The notes: generated by a model not told the origin, from the sequence alone. Counted from the stretch's first letter, positions 1 to 10,408 are shown. The stretch is DNA of 64,000 nucleotides from Ferribacterium limneticum (GCF_020510585.1 NZ_CP075190.1:4090001-4154000); one strand, 5' to 3'. Translations and numbers: made by a program.

Positions 1-911
1 TCGGCGCCGACTGGGGTGTGATCGGAACAGATGGCGGCCAGACCAGCAGCGGCGGCTTTCGACAAGGCCTGACGATCGCTCTGGGCGCGTAGCGGCGGGC
101 TGAAACGGGCGTGCGGGTTGAAGTAGCCGATATCGTTTTCGGTCAGCAGCAGGTGATGGACGCCGATGTCGAAAGTGACCGGCAAGCCTTCATGCTGCGC
201 CCGCTGGACGAGTGCCACGCCAGCCGCCGACGACAGGCGGGTCAGATGTACGCGGCAACCGGTATCGCGCACGAGCTGGACAATGGTGCCGACGGCAATG
301 GTTTCGGCGGCGACCGGAATGCCGGCCAGACCGAGACGGCTGGACACCTCGCCCTCATGCGCGATGCCGTTGCGCGACAGCCAGTAATCCTGTGGCTGTA
401 GCCAGATGGCGAAGCCGAAGGTGGCGGCGTATTCCATGGCGCGAAGCAGCGCTTCGGTATCGGTGACCGGCCGGTTGGCCTGCGAGAAGGCAACACAGCC
501 GGCCTTCTTGAGACCGGCCAGTTCAGCCAGACGCTCGCCATTGAGACCCAAGGTCAGGGCACCGAGCGGCAGGACGCGCGCCTTGCGGATTTCCTTGGCG
601 CGATGAACGAGGCGATCTGCCAGTTCCGGCTCGTCGAGCGGCGGATCGGCATCGGGCGGTACGACAACCGAAGTCACGCCACCGGCAACGGCAGCGGCCA
701 GTTCGGCTTCGATGGAGTTGAGGCGGGCGCCAAGGTCGATCAGGCCCGGACAGACAACGCAACCGGCAGAGTCGATGGTTTGGTCGGCGACAAAGCCGGC
801 CGGTGCGTCGCCCAGCCCGGCGATCTTGCCGTCGACGACATACAACGAAGTACTGCGGTCAACACCGTTTTTCGGGTCAATTACGCGGCCATTCTGGATA
901 AGGATGTTCAT
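1..911 (-). CDS. pyrC: Dihydroorotase-like protein, PyrX/PyrC' type, metal ligands missing (3' end outside window)
   Basis: The protein starts MNILIQNGRVIDPKNGVD and follows the dihydroorotase/allantoinase fold order, including the VTFDIGVHHLLLTENDIGYF stretch and an ICSDHTPVGA stretch near the window edge. The first metal-ligand motif (normally D-x-H-x-H-L after PGxI) reads PGLIDLGARL, so both histidines are gone. The second of the paired histidines in the middle (here VHLTRLSS) is an arginine, and the histidine after SDHTP is absent. Known pseudomonad pyrBC' loci encode such an inactive DHOase that supports the aspartate carbamoyltransferase complex, and this is probably the same. ATG lies one base past the pyrB stop, so translation is likely coupled. 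The C-terminus runs off the left edge. A catalytic DHOase should exist elsewhere in the genome. Confidence 0.85.
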   Translation of the reverse strand, partial: MNILIQNGRVIDPKNGVDRSTSLYVVDGKIAGLGDAPAGFVADQTIDSAGCVVCPGLIDLGARLNSIEAELAAAVAGGVTSVVVPPDADPPLDEPELADRLVHRAKEIRKARVLPLGALTLGLNGERLAELAGLKKAGCVAFSQANRPVTDTEALLRAMEYAATFGFAIWLQPQDYWLSRNGIAHEGEVSSRLGLAGIPVAAETIAVGTIVQLVRDTGCRVHLTRLSSAAGVALVQRAQHEGLPVTFDIGVHHLLLTENDIGYFNPHARFSPPLRAQSDRQALSKAAAAGLAAICSDHTPVGA

Positions 912-912
912 C

Positions 913-1872
913 TCAATTCCCCGCAACGATGCTCATGACGGCCATGCGAACCGCGATACCAAAAGTGACTTGCGGCAGGATCACTGCCTGCGCCCCGTCG
1001 GCCACTGCCGAATGGATTTCGACGCCGCGGTTCATCGGCCCCGGGTGCATGACGATGGCGTCCGGCTTGGCCAGCGCCAGCTTCTGCGGCGTCAGGCCGT
1101 AGTGGCGGAAATATTCGCCGGCCGAGGGCAGCAGGGCGCCGGTCATCCGTTCGTTCTGCAGGCGCAGCATGATGACGACGTCGACGTCTTTCAAACCTTC
1201 GTTCATGTCGTGGAAGACATGCACGCCAAGCTTGTCGAGATGCTTCGGCAACAGGGTTTCCGGCCCGATGGCGCGAACTTCCGGAACGCCCAGCGTGGTC
1301 AGCGCATGAATATCCGAACGGGCCACGCGCGAATGCAGGATGTCGCCGACGATGGCGACGCGCAACTGAGTGAAATCCTTCTTGTAGTGGCGGATCGTGT
1401 ACATGTCGAGCAGGCCCTGCGTCGGGTGGGCGTGGCGACCGTCACCGGCATTGACGACATGGACGTCGTCGCGGCCGATGCGCTGCAGATGCTCGGCAAT
1501 CAGGTAGGGCGCGCCGCTCGACGCGTGGCGCACGACGAACAGGTTGGCGTGCATGGCGACGAGGTTGTCGATGGTGTCGAGCAGTGTTTCACCCTTGGCC
1601 GTCGACGACTTGTTGATGTCGAGGTTGATGACGTCGGCGGAGAGACGCTTGGCGGCGATCTCAAAGGTCGTCCGGGTGCGCGTCGAGTTTTCGAAGAACA
1701 GGTTGAAGACGCTCTTGCCGCGCAGCAGCGGCACCTTCTTGACGTCGCGTGCCGAGACTTCCATGAAGGAGGCAGCGGTATCGAGAATCTGCGTCAGGAT
1801 GCGCTGGGGCAGCCCCTCGATCGACAGCAGGTGGGTCAGTTCGCCATCCTTGTTCAACTGCGGGTTATGCAT
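913..1872 (-). CDS. pyrB: Aspartate carbamoyltransferase catalytic subunit
   Basis: This 319-residue enzyme joins carbamoyl phosphate and aspartate in the first committed step of pyrimidine synthesis. Signature motifs are [13 protein letters not shown] (carbamoyl-phosphate loop), [26 protein letters not shown] and the C-terminal [12 protein letters not shown] chose the ATG at 1872 ([16 protein letters not shown]); it overlaps the last codons of pyrR by 8 bases. A longer in-frame reading into pyrR exists but is only read-through of that gene. No pyrI regulatory subunit is adjacent, which fits the class that assembles with a DHOase-like partner, here encoded next. Confidence 0.97.
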   Translation of the reverse strand: MHNPQLNKDGELTHLLSIEGLPQRILTQILDTAASFMEVSARDVKKVPLLRGKSVFNLFFENSTRTRTTFEIAAKRLSADVINLDINKSSTAKGETLLDTIDNLVAMHANLFVVRHASSGAPYLIAEHLQRIGRDDVHVVNAGDGRHAHPTQGLLDMYTIRHYKKDFTQLRVAIVGDILHSRVARSDIHALTTLGVPEVRAIGPETLLPKHLDKLGVHVFHDMNEGLKDVDVVIMLRLQNERMTGALLPSAGEYFRHYGLTPQKLALAKPDAIVMHPGPMNRGVEIHSAVADGAQAVILPQVTFGIAVRMAVMSIVAGN

Positions 1873-2374
1873 TTTCCATTCTCCAAACCAGTCGACCGTC
1901 GTCCTGCTTGCCCAGCACCAGATTCTGGTGGTCATTGAGCTCCACTGCCCACGCCCCGTAGGTTGCGGCCACCGGCAACTCACGCCCGCCGCGGTCGGCC
2001 AGCACGGCCAGTTCGATGGAGGCCGGACGACCGTAGTCGAACAGTTCGTTGATCGCCGCCCGCGTCGTCCGGCCGGTGTACAGCACGTCATCGACCAGGA
2101 TCAGGTGGCGGCCTTCGACGTCGAAGGGGATGACCGTCGGCTTGCACTGCGGATGCAGACCTTTTTCGGCGAAATCGTCGCGATAGAAGGAAACATCGAT
2201 CAGGCCGATGTCTTCCGGCAGGTCGAGCAATTCGCGCAGGCGTCCGGCGATCCACGCTCCGCCGCTGTAGATGCCGACCAGCGCCGGTTTCCGGAAAAGT
2301 TGCGGACGAATCAGTTCGGCCAGTTGGCGACACTGCGCCTCGGCATCGGGTAATACTTCAGGCTGGGGTGACAT
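1865..2374 (-). CDS. pyrR: PyrR bifunctional pyrimidine regulator / uracil phosphoribosyltransferase
   Basis: This 169-residue protein has the type I phosphoribosyltransferase PRPP loop [17 protein letters not shown] and the PyrR-typical [11 protein letters not shown] and DVSFYRDDF stretches. Family members carry UPRTase activity, and in Gram-positives they bind pyr mRNA as attenuators; whether RNA binding operates here cannot be read from the sequence. The start [14 protein letters not shown] at 2374 overlaps the 3' end of ruvX by 17 bases, and the gene overlaps pyrB downstream, so algH-ruvX-pyrR-pyrB-pyrC reads as one operon. Confidence 0.93.
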   Translation of the reverse strand: MSPQPEVLPDAEAQCRQLAELIRPQLFRKPALVGIYSGGAWIAGRLRELLDLPEDIGLIDVSFYRDDFAEKGLHPQCKPTVIPFDVEGRHLILVDDVLYTGRTTRAAINELFDYGRPASIELAVLADRGGRELPVAATYGAWAVELNDHQNLVLGKQDDGRLVWRMENA

Positions 2375-2786
2375 GGTGCGGGCTTTCGAACCAGGTTTGA
2401 AGGATGAGTTGCGCTGCCACGGCATCGAGCAGCGGCTTGGCTGATTTGCTGTTGCGACCGGTTTCACGAAGGCGGGATTCGGCATCGACGGAAGTCAGGC
2501 GTTCGTCGGCAAAACCGACCGGCAGGTTGTAGCGGCGCTTGAGGCGCTCGGCGAACTTGGTGGCCAGCCGGGTCATTTCATGTGGCGTACCGTCAGCATG
2601 CATGGGCAGGCCGACGACCAGTTGCACCGGTTGCCATTCGGCGACCAGTTTGCCGATGGCAGCGAAACGGTCGTCGTTGGATTCGGCGTGGATAGTGGTC
2701 AGCGGGTGGGCCGTGCCGAGCATCGTTTCGCCGGTGGCGACACCGATGCGCTTTTCACCGAAGTCGAACGCGAGGACGGTGCCCAT
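2358..2786 (-). CDS. ruvX: RuvX/YqgF Holliday-junction resolvase-like, rRNA-processing nuclease
   Basis: This 142-residue RNase H-fold protein carries the first acidic strand [14 protein letters not shown], the central [16 protein letters not shown] motif and the [10 protein letters not shown] motif, placing it in the YqgF/RuvX family (16S rRNA maturation, putative Holliday-junction resolution). The ATG at 2786 gives [12 protein letters not shown]; a TTG directly before it would add one residue. It follows algH by 16 bases, the usual proteobacterial pairing. Confidence 0.94.
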   Translation of the reverse strand: MGTVLAFDFGEKRIGVATGETMLGTAHPLTTIHAESNDDRFAAIGKLVAEWQPVQLVVGLPMHADGTPHEMTRLATKFAERLKRRYNLPVGFADERLTSVDAESRLRETGRNSKSAKPLLDAVAAQLILQTWFESPHHVTPA

Positions 2787-2802
2787 CAACGAGCTGACCG
2801 GC

Positions 2803-3363
2803 TCATGCGTGTCCGGCCACGTCGGAAAGCTGGGTGAAGCTGATGCCGAGCTTTTGCATGGCGGCCGGCAAGCGCTCTTCCGGCGGCAGGTCGAAGAGGA
2901 TTTCGGCCTTGGCCGGCACGGTCAACCAGGAATTCTGGGCCAGCTCGTTTTCCAGCTGCCCGGCATCCCAGCCGGAGTAACCCAGCGTGACGATGATTTC
3001 GGCCGGCAGGCCGGCGCTGCCCACCGAGTTGAGCACATCGCGCGAACTGGTCAGACCGACCTCGCTGTTGACGGCCAGCGTGGACTGCCACTTGCCGATC
3101 GGACGATGCAGGACGAAACCGCGGTCAAGCTGGACCGGGCCGCCGAAATAGACCGGGAGGTTGGCCAGATTTTCGGCCGCCAGCTTGATGTCGATCTTGT
3201 CGAACAAGCCAGCCAGATTCATGTCAATCGGGCGATTGACAATGATCCCCAACGCCCCGTTCTCATTGTGTTCGCAAATGTAGATCAGGGAATTCGAGAA
3301 ATACGGGTCTTCCAGCGTCGGCATCGCGATGAGGAAGTTGTCGGTCAGGTTGACGTTGTCCAT
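2803..3363 (-). CDS. algH: AlgH/YqgE family protein (DUF179)
   Basis: This 186-residue protein begins [20 protein letters not shown] and shows the family landmarks [29 protein letters not shown] and [20 protein letters not shown]. Family function is poorly defined (named after an alginate regulator in pseudomonads). A 38-residue upstream extension in frame overlaps the divergent phrB gene and is rejected as a start. It is the first gene of the ruvX-pyr operon; its promoter must lie in the 38-bp gap to phrB or inside phrB. Confidence 0.9.
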   Translation of the reverse strand: MDNVNLTDNFLIAMPTLEDPYFSNSLIYICEHNENGALGIIVNRPIDMNLAGLFDKIDIKLAAENLANLPVYFGGPVQLDRGFVLHRPIGKWQSTLAVNSEVGLTSSRDVLNSVGSAGLPAEIIVTLGYSGWDAGQLENELAQNSWLTVPAKAEILFDLPPEERLPAAMQKLGISFTQLSDVAGHA

Positions 3364-3401
3364 AACTGGAATTTTAATCGTCGGGAAGGTACAAACCAAC
3401 C

Positions 3402-4808
3402 ATGAAAAAAGAAAAAGCCCTCGTCTGGTTTCGCCGTGACCTGCGCGACCATGACCACGCCGCCCTGAGTGCGGCACTGGCCGGGGCGCAACAGGTTTAT
3501 TGCGCCTTTGTTTTCGACACTGAAATTCTCGATGCGCTACCGGCTCGGCGCGACCGCCGCGTGCATTTCATTCGCGAATCGCTGGTCGAGCTCGACGCGG
3601 CCCTGCGCGCCAGGGGTGGCGGCCTGATCATCCGCCACGGCCGGGCGACCGAGGAAATTGCGGCACTAGCCAAGGAACTCGGCGTGTCGGCGGTGTTTGC
3701 CAACCGCGATTACGAGCCGGCCGCCAAGCGGCGCGATGCCTCCGTTGCGGAATCACTTTTGGCTGAAGGCATAGGCTTCCAGGCGTTCAAGGATCAGGCC
3801 GTCTTCGATGGCAATGAAGTGCTAACACAGGCCGGCCATCCCTTCTCGGTGTTCACGCCCTACAAGAATGCATGGCTCAAGCGCTTGACTGCAGCCGACT
3901 GCGTCGAGTGGCCGTGCCATGGACAACTGGCCGACTGTGACTTGACGGGTATCCCGAGCCTGGCTGAAATCGGCTTCGAAACCAGCGATCTCGAGACCTT
4001 GGGCATACGCCCCGGCATGTCGGGTGCCCGCGCCTTGTGGGAGGAGTTCCGCCATGGACGCATCGAACGCTACGGCGCCCTGCGCGACTTCCCGGCGGTC
4101 AAGGGCGTTTCCTACCTGTCGGTACATTTGCGCTTTGGCACCATCGGCATACGCGAACTGGTCCGCACTGCGCTGATCGCCAGGGACACGACCTGGCTCA
4201 ACGAGCTGATCTGGCGCGACTTCTATTTCATGATCCTCGACCACTTCCCGCACGTCGTCGGTAGCGCTTTCAAGCCCGCCTACGATGCGGTGCGCTGGGA
4301 CGACTGGCCGGATGGCCTGGCCGCCTGGAAGGAAGGGCGCACTGGCTATCCGCTGGTCGATGCCGCGATGCGCCAGCTCAACCACAGCGGCTGGATGCAC
4401 AACCGGCTGCGCATGATCGTCGCCTCCTTCCTGAGCAAGGATCTCGGCATCGACTGGCGGTTAGGCGAACGCTATTTCGCTGATCAGCTCAACGATTTCG
4501 ACCTGTCGGCCAACAACGGCGGCTGGCAATGGGCGGCATCGACCGGCTGCGACGCGCAACCGTATTTCCGCATTTTCAACCCGGTGACGCAGTCCGAACG
4601 CTTCGACCCGGAGGGGAAGTTCATTCGCCGCTATGTTCCCGAACTGGCCAAAGTCGCCAACAAATACATCCACGCGCCGTGGCAAATGGGGCGCCTCGAG
4701 CAGGAAAACATTGGTGTTGTGATCGGGAGAGACTACCCAGCGCCGATTGTCGATCACGCTTCGGCCCGGGAAAAGACTTTGGCGCGCTACGCCATACTTA
4801 AAAATTAG
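3402..4808 (+). CDS. phrB: Deoxyribodipyrimidine photo-lyase (class I CPD photolyase)
   Basis: This 468-residue flavoprotein repairs cyclobutane pyrimidine dimers using light. It starts [20 protein letters not shown], the N-terminal alpha/beta photolyase domain. The FAD-binding half contains [49 protein letters not shown] split across the FAD pocket, and [20 protein letters not shown] with the conserved tryptophan-rich region. Length is normal. It diverges from algH and converges on chpA, with a palindromic repeat copy just past its stop. Confidence 0.96.
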   Translation: MKKEKALVWFRRDLRDHDHAALSAALAGAQQVYCAFVFDTEILDALPARRDRRVHFIRESLVELDAALRARGGGLIIRHGRATEEIAALAKELGVSAVFANRDYEPAAKRRDASVAESLLAEGIGFQAFKDQAVFDGNEVLTQAGHPFSVFTPYKNAWLKRLTAADCVEWPCHGQLADCDLTGIPSLAEIGFETSDLETLGIRPGMSGARALWEEFRHGRIERYGALRDFPAVKGVSYLSVHLRFGTIGIRELVRTALIARDTTWLNELIWRDFYFMILDHFPHVVGSAFKPAYDAVRWDDWPDGLAAWKEGRTGYPLVDAAMRQLNHSGWMHNRLRMIVASFLSKDLGIDWRLGERYFADQLNDFDLSANNGGWQWAASTGCDAQPYFRIFNPVTQSERFDPEGKFIRRYVPELAKVANKYIHAPWQMGRLEQENIGVVIGRDYPAPIVDHASAREKTLARYAILKN

Positions 4809-4810
4809 GC

Positions 4811-4850
4811 ATTTTTCCCGGTTGACCGTGGCATTCCACGGTCAACCGGA
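4811..4850. repeat. Repeat copy A: head-to-head pair forming a perfect 14-bp hairpin
   Basis: CCGGTTGACCGTGG (4818-4831), a 4-base loop CATT, then CCACGGTCAACCGG (4836-4849) form a perfect stem between the convergent phrB and chpA genes. Each arm is one core of the dispersed repeat. There is no T-run after the hairpin on either strand, so it is not a textbook intrinsic terminator, though it could still block transcription or 3' exonucleases. Confidence 0.9.
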
Positions 4851-4858
4851 AATTCAGG

Positions 4859-7800
4859 CTATTTTTTGCAATAACCGGCCACGATGCCGAGCAACTCGGC
4901 TTCGTCATACGGCTTGCCGAGGTAGTGATTGGCACCGATTTCCAGCGCGTAATTGCGGTGCTTGTCAGCCGTCCGCGAGGTGATCATGACCACCGGCAAC
5001 GACCGCAGGCGAGCATCGGCGCGCAAGTTGCGAACCAGATCGAAGCCATCCATGCGCGGCATTTCGATGTCGGACAGGATGACATCCGGCGTCACCTCGA
5101 CCAGTTGCTCCAGCGCATCGACGCCATCCTTGGCCAGTATGACCTGATAGCCCTCACGCATGAGCAGGCGGCTGGTGATCTTGCGCACGGTCAGCGAATC
5201 GTCGACCACCATCACGGTCGGCAAGTGGGCCACTTCCGTCATCACCGGCGGCAGCATGGTGGGCACGGCAGTATGCACGCTGGAAACGGTCGTCCGGCTG
5301 GCCAGCGCGACCGGGTTGAGGATCAGCACAACCTTGCCGTCGCCGAGCACTGTGGCACCTGAAATACCGACGACGCGGGCGAGCTGGGCGCCGATATTCT
5401 TGACGACGACTTCCTGATTGCCCTTGAGTTCATCGACCAGGATACCAACCCGTTGCGAACCCGAGCGCAAGAGCAGCACCCAGTACTGGCGATGCGCTTC
5501 CGGCACAGCCTCCGTGTCGCCGAGCAGGTGCGGCAGGAAATGGAAGGGGTAGCGATTGCCCTGCCACTCGATCTCGCTTTTTTCGCGAATGGCGGCGAGC
5601 GCCTTTTCCTTCATTTCCTTGACCTGTTCGATCATCGTCGACGGCACTGCATAAAGATGGCTGCCGACACGAACGAGCAAAGTCTGCGTTACCGCCAGCG
5701 TGAGCGGCAGGTAAAGCAGGAAGGTGGTGCCCTGACCGGGCTGCGACTGAATTTCGATGCGGCCGCCAATTTCGCCGACCTCGGTTTTCACGACGTCCAT
5801 GCCGACGCCGCGGCCGGACAACTGGGTCACTTCGGAGGCCGTCGAGAATCCCGGCTGGAAGATGAAATCAAACAGCGTCTTTTCATCGGCCGCCTGCCCC
5901 GGCGGGAGCAGGCCCATGGCTTCGGCGCGCGCGCGGATGCGGGCAAGATCGAGCCCCTTGCCGTCGTCGCTCATGGCCAGAACGATTTCGTTACCTTCCT
6001 GCGACAGCTTGATGATGATTTCACCAGCCTCGGCCTTGCCGGCGGCCAGGCGCTCGTCACGGCTCTCGACACCGTGCGTCACGGCATTGCGCAGCATGTG
6101 TTCGATCGGCGCCAGCATCTTGTCGAGCACCGAACGGTCGATATCGACCTGTCCGCCGACGATATCGAGATTGGCCCGCTTGCCGACTTCCTTGGCGGTC
6201 TGCCGGACGATGCGGTAGAGACGTTCGGTCTGGCTGGCGAACGGCACCATGCGGACGCCCATGAGCTCCTGCTGCAGGCTGCGGTTGAGGCGCGACTGGG
6301 CGAGAATCGCCGCGTTGGCATCGTCCAGATTCTTGAGCAAGCTTTGCTGAACGGTTGCCACGTCGTTCACCGACTCGGCCATGAAGCGGGTCAGCTCCTG
6401 GAAGCGCGTGAAGCGGTCAAGTTCGAGCGGGTCGAAATCAACCTCGCTGTCCGGCGTCTGGGCGACGCGGGCCTGAATCTGCGATTCAGCCTGAATTTCG
6501 ATTTCGCGCAACTGGCGGCGCAGACGAATGACGTTTTCTGTCAGTTCGAGCAATGAGCCCTTCAGGCTGCGCATTTCGCCTTCGATCCGGGTACGGGCAA
6601 TCGACAGTTCGCCCGCCTCGCTGACCAGACGATCGATAAGATCGGCGCGGACGCGCAACGTTGCTCGCTGACCGCCAGCCTCGGCATCCGCCTCGGTTTC
6701 AGCAGCTGGCGATTGGCCTTCGGCCGAAAGCGTCTCGGCGGCCACTTCTGGCGCCTCTGCAACAACCTGCTCCTGAGGACCGGCGCGCAGACGCTCGACG
6801 GCCTGGTCGAGCACATCGCAGCCACTTTCGATTTCGTCGATGAAGGCTGGCGTCACGTGGCCGGCGCGCAGCATTTCTTCAAGCCGGGCTTCGAGCTGGT
6901 GGGTCGCTTCGCCGAGATTCATTGCCCCGGCCATGCGCGCACTACCCTTGAAGGTGTGCAACAGTCGGGCAATCGCATGCGGCGCCGCATCACCGGCCAG
7001 ATCGCTGCGCCAGGCACGGACCTGAGTGGTCAGGTCGCGCGTCAGATCGACGGCTTCCTCAAGGAAGATCGGCAGCAGTTGTTCGTCGAGTTCGTCGTTC
7101 AGTTGCGGCAACACGGGTGCCGGCATGACCTGGACCGACTCGGTCACTGTCTCGGCAACTTCGGCCGCTTTGCCCGGAAGTTCGATGATCTCGGCACCGG
7201 CCGGTAGCGCCTCCTCAGCAGGCTGGGTGGCATGGAGGAAGACATCTTCCAGCGCCGCGATCAACTGCACCTGCTCGTCCGGCGAGCGCTGCAAGGCCAG
7301 CCCGGCAAACATTTCTTCGAGCGTGATGATGGCCTGACGAACGGTTTCAATGCCTTCGATACTTTCCGCCTGCCCCGAACCATCACGCCGCAACAAGGCG
7401 TGTTCAAGGGCTATGGCCAGCCGATTGAGCGGCATCAGGCCTACCGTTGCCGCAATGCCACCCAGGGTATGGGCGGCACGGGTCATTTCGAAGGTGGTCG
7501 GCGCCGATGGATTGGCATCGATAACTGCGTAACTCTCAACCAGCGTCTGCAGATGGCCGCGGGCTTCTTCGCGGAATATGTCGTAAAGCGTCGGCGACTC
7601 GCTGGCCGGCGGCACGGACACATTCGAAATTTGCTCGTTTTCCGGCGTTGACCGTAGCACAGCGTCTTCCGGCTCGGCCAGAATCTCTGGCTCCTCGGGC
7701 AAGGCCAGAATTTCGATCTCTTCAGACTCCGAGACCGGCTGATCGACATCCTCCAGGGTGCTTTCGAGTTCTGGCAGTTCGATGGCGAAGTCGGGCGCTT

Positions 7801-10390
7801 CTTCAGCTACCAGAGGGGCCTCTTCAAGCAAGGCGGCAGGCTCTTCAGGTGATTCGAGCTGTTCTTCGAGCAATGCCGGGGTTTCTTCCGGCAGTTCGGG
7901 CACCGGCACTTCGACGAGCTCACCAACCGGCGGTGCTGCCTCAACTATCGTTGCCGGTGTTTCTTCAAGCGTTACTGCCACCGGGACATCGACGCCACGC
8001 AGGCGTGCCGCCAGAGCGACCAAAGCCGTCGGGTCGGGAGCCCGGCCCTGACCCGACTCGAGATGAACGACCCACTCGGCAAACAAGGCATGAGCTTCCT
8101 CGATCATGCGCTGGAGATCAGGCGTTACCGCCGTATCCTGGCGCAGCCAGAGGTTCAGTGTCTGCTCCAGCTCCCACGCCGCTTCGCCGAGATCCTTGAG
8201 GCCGACCATCCGGCCGCTACCCTTCAGGGTATGCATGGACCGGCGAACAGTGGTCAGCGCCTCGACGTTATCCGGGGTGGCAGCCAGCAAGGCTTTCTGC
8301 TCAGCGATGGTGGCCAGCACTTCGTTGGCTTCTTCGAGGAAGATAGCCAGCAGTTCGGCGTCGATCTCTTCGTGGGTCGATTCGGCCAGTTGCAGGGTGG
8401 CAGCGGAAGGCGCCGGCGCATCGGGCGCCAGGGGCATGAGCCCGGACAAAGCGGCATCGAGCTCGACACCGGACTGCAAGGCAGCCAGCGCCGCCTTGGC
8501 TGACTCGCCAAGTTCACGGTTGGCGACAAGGTCGGCATCCTTCTGGATGTCCTGCAGATTTTGCTTGAGTTCATCGTGCAGCCGGGCATCTTCCGGTGCT
8601 TCCTTGAGCGCATCGGCAAGAACCTGCATGTCGCGCGCCTGCTGGACCAGGAGCGCCTCGACCGTCGGCGCCGCAGCAGCTTCCGCTTCCGGCACCGGCT
8701 CGTCGGAAACGTCGCCACTCATGCGACGCACAAAAGCATCGAAATCGGTTTCGCCGTTTTGCAGGGAATCCACAAAGAAGCCGAGCAGAGACAACTGGTC
8801 GGCAACTGCTTCGAAGTCCTCGCTGGCCGGCAGATAGTCTGGCTGGGCGAATCGATGGATGCTCGCCGCGCATTCCTTGAGGCTGTTGACCGCGCCAAAA
8901 TGGCCAAGCATGGCCAGCGCCCCGCTGATTTGCTTGATCGGATTGTCAAGCTGGAGGAGGTCGTGTGCCTTGGCCGGATCGCGGAAGAATCCGTCGAGCG
9001 CCTGTTCGATCTGGGCCAGATTATTCTGGATTTCCCGGCCAACCTGACCGATCAGCAGTTTTTCCTGAGCTCGCCGGGTCATCTCGTCGAGCAGCGGGAT
9101 ACCCTCGTCGGCCGCCGGCCGGCCGGCAATGCAAGCGTAGAGACGGGCAACCATGAGGTCGACTTGCTGGGCAAAATCGGTGCCCAGACGCCGGAAATTT
9201 TCCTGCGCATTCTGCAGCAGCAGGATAGTGGTGGCCACTTCCATGGCCACCGCATCGTTGAAGCGAGAAGTGTCTTCGGACAGCCAGTTGGCGACTGCAC
9301 CGAGCCCCTGACCAAGGCGCTTGAGATCGGTCTGGCCAATTTCCTCGGTCAACAAGGCGCAGTTGCGCGCGTTGTCGGCAAAGCCGGCCAGGCTGCCCGT
9401 ATTGCCAGTACAAAACCGGTTCCATAACTCTTCGGCTGCCGTCAGCGTCTCACGCAACTTGCGTAATTCACCGTGATGCGGCAACTGTGCGACCTGGGAA
9501 GCCGCGCTCGGCAGCAGATCGGCCAGGGCAAAAACCGACTGCACCTCGGCGATTTCCGGGCTCAGATCAGCCGGGGCCTGGGCGATGTAATAAAGGGATT
9601 CGCGCAGAACTCGCTCGGCCACATTGTTCGAGCCGCCAACCAGACGCCGGATCTGAGCGTCTATGCGGGAACAAAGCTGGCGCGACGATGGATCAGCACC
9701 AAGCACGGGATCAGCCAGCGCTTCAAGGACACCGAGGGAAATCCACCAGAAGGAACGCGCGGCCGGTGTCGGCTGGACGGCCTCGATCTCGGCGATCGCC
9801 TCGCGCATCATGCGGCGACCGGTTTCAGCATCGGCCGGGTCGCGCAACCAGCGCAGCAGACCTTTCTGGAATTGCATCCGCTTGACCTTGAGCGTGCGCA
9901 GCAGCTCGTCGGAATCAAGGATGGGAACGTCGCCCTCGCGTTTTGGCGGACGACGCGAGAGATCGGGATAAAACAGATCGCAGGGATGGGCGCCGGGCAG
10001 GCCGCGAGCTGCCTCCAACTCTTGGTAGACCGGCAGCAGTACGAGCGGATGGTTGGGCTCTCCAGCCATCAGGTCATCGAGATACTGGCGCAGGGCACTC
10101 AGGGTCTGACGCAGAACAGTGACCGCTGCGTCCCCGGACGGCAGTCGATCATCCTCCATGCCGGCGAGCAAGGCCTCGGTGGCTTCGGTCAGCAGCGTGA
10201 CGCCTTCCAGGCCCACCATGGCCAGCGCGCCATGCACCTGGTGAACATGGGTCCGACAGAACTTGAGCTGCGTCCGGTCGGCGCTCGCGACATACTCGTC
10301 GAGCGCCTGCTCGGCGCGCTGCAAGGCCAGATCAATTTCGCCCTTGACCCACGTCAGCGGGCCCAAATCAAATTCCGTTGCCGCGTTCAT
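4859..10390 (-). CDS. chpA: ChpA-type hybrid chemotaxis histidine kinase with multiple Hpt domains
   Basis: This 1843-residue kinase is the CheA of a type IV pilus (Pil-Chp) system. Degenerate Hpt-like regions lie near residues 50 (HQVHGALAMVG) and 490 (ISGALAMLG). Histidine-bearing Hpt motifs lie near 718 (MHTLKGSGRM), 971 (AAHTLGGIAA) and 1145 (LLHTFKGSARM), with acidic Pro/Glu-rich linkers between. A CheA dimerisation segment and HATPase follow (HMLRNAVTHG near 1433, DDGKGLDL, GRGVGMDVVK), then a CheW domain, and a receiver domain whose acceptor Asp is in ILSDIEMPRMDG near residue 1770. It is shorter than P. aeruginosa ChpA (about 2470 residues) but has the same order. It is last in the pilGHIJ-chpA operon, 18 bp after pilJ. 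A degenerate copy of the dispersed repeat may lie in the linker near residue 913. Confidence 0.95.
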   Translation of the reverse strand: MNAATEFDLGPLTWVKGEIDLALQRAEQALDEYVASADRTQLKFCRTHVHQVHGALAMVGLEGVTLLTEATEALLAGMEDDRLPSGDAAVTVLRQTLSALRQYLDDLMAGEPNHPLVLLPVYQELEAARGLPGAHPCDLFYPDLSRRPPKREGDVPILDSDELLRTLKVKRMQFQKGLLRWLRDPADAETGRRMMREAIAEIEAVQPTPAARSFWWISLGVLEALADPVLGADPSSRQLCSRIDAQIRRLVGGSNNVAERVLRESLYYIAQAPADLSPEIAEVQSVFALADLLPSAASQVAQLPHHGELRKLRETLTAAEELWNRFCTGNTGSLAGFADNARNCALLTEEIGQTDLKRLGQGLGAVANWLSEDTSRFNDAVAMEVATTILLLQNAQENFRRLGTDFAQQVDLMVARLYACIAGRPAADEGIPLLDEMTRRAQEKLLIGQVGREIQNNLAQIEQALDGFFRDPAKAHDLLQLDNPIKQISGALAMLGHFGAVNSLKECAASIHRFAQPDYLPASEDFEAVADQLSLLGFFVDSLQNGETDFDAFVRRMSGDVSDEPVPEAEAAAAPTVEALLVQQARDMQVLADALKEAPEDARLHDELKQNLQDIQKDADLVANRELGESAKAALAALQSGVELDAALSGLMPLAPDAPAPSAATLQLAESTHEEIDAELLAIFLEEANEVLATIAEQKALLAATPDNVEALTTVRRSMHTLKGSGRMVGLKDLGEAAWELEQTLNLWLRQDTAVTPDLQRMIEEAHALFAEWVVHLESGQGRAPDPTALVALAARLRGVDVPVAVTLEETPATIVEAAPPVGELVEVPVPELPEETPALLEEQLESPEEPAALLEEAPLVAEEAPDFAIELPELESTLEDVDQPVSESEEIEILALPEEPEILAEPEDAVLRSTPENEQISNVSVPPASESPTLYDIFREEARGHLQTLVESYAVIDANPSAPTTFEMTRAAHTLGGIAATVGLMPLNRLAIALEHALLRRDGSGQAESIEGIETVRQAIITLEEMFAGLALQRSPDEQVQLIAALEDVFLHATQPAEEALPAGAEIIELPGKAAEVAETVTESVQVMPAPVLPQLNDELDEQLLPIFLEEAVDLTRDLTTQVRAWRSDLAGDAAPHAIARLLHTFKGSARMAGAMNLGEATHQLEARLEEMLRAGHVTPAFIDEIESGCDVLDQAVERLRAGPQEQVVAEAPEVAAETLSAEGQSPAAETEADAEAGGQRATLRVRADLIDRLVSEAGELSIARTRIEGEMRSLKGSLLELTENVIRLRRQLREIEIQAESQIQARVAQTPDSEVDFDPLELDRFTRFQELTRFMAESVNDVATVQQSLLKNLDDANAAILAQSRLNRSLQQELMGVRMVPFASQTERLYRIVRQTAKEVGKRANLDIVGGQVDIDRSVLDKMLAPIEHMLRNAVTHGVESRDERLAAGKAEAGEIIIKLSQEGNEIVLAMSDDGKGLDLARIRARAEAMGLLPPGQAADEKTLFDFIFQPGFSTASEVTQLSGRGVGMDVVKTEVGEIGGRIEIQSQPGQGTTFLLYLPLTLAVTQTLLVRVGSHLYAVPSTMIEQVKEMKEKALAAIREKSEIEWQGNRYPFHFLPHLLGDTEAVPEAHRQYWVLLLRSGSQRVGILVDELKGNQEVVVKNIGAQLARVVGISGATVLGDGKVVLILNPVALASRTTVSSVHTAVPTMLPPVMTEVAHLPTVMVVDDSLTVRKITSRLLMREGYQVILAKDGVDALEQLVEVTPDVILSDIEMPRMDGFDLVRNLRADARLRSLPVVMITSRTADKHRNYALEIGANHYLGKPYDEAELLGIVAGYCKK
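7638..7659 (+). repeat. Repeat copy B: degenerate core within chpA linker
   Basis: TTTTCCGG, two extra bases (CG), then TTGACCGTAGCA match the repeat core. On the coding (minus) strand it reads VLRSTPENE, the same reading frame as the thiC copy. The two-base insertion makes this the weakest member, and it could be coincidence. Confidence 0.4.
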
Positions 10391-10408
10391 AATCTCTCGC
10401 GATTATCG

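Noticed and set aside
2925..2955. CACGGTCAACCAGGAATTCTGG within algH/yqgE resembles the repeat
   Set aside because: The residues (NSWLTVPA) are conserved in the YqgE family, including in species without this repeat, so the match is coincidental.
5453..6556. 367-codon open frame opposite chpA
   Set aside because: Antisense shadow over the conserved HATPase and CheW coding region.
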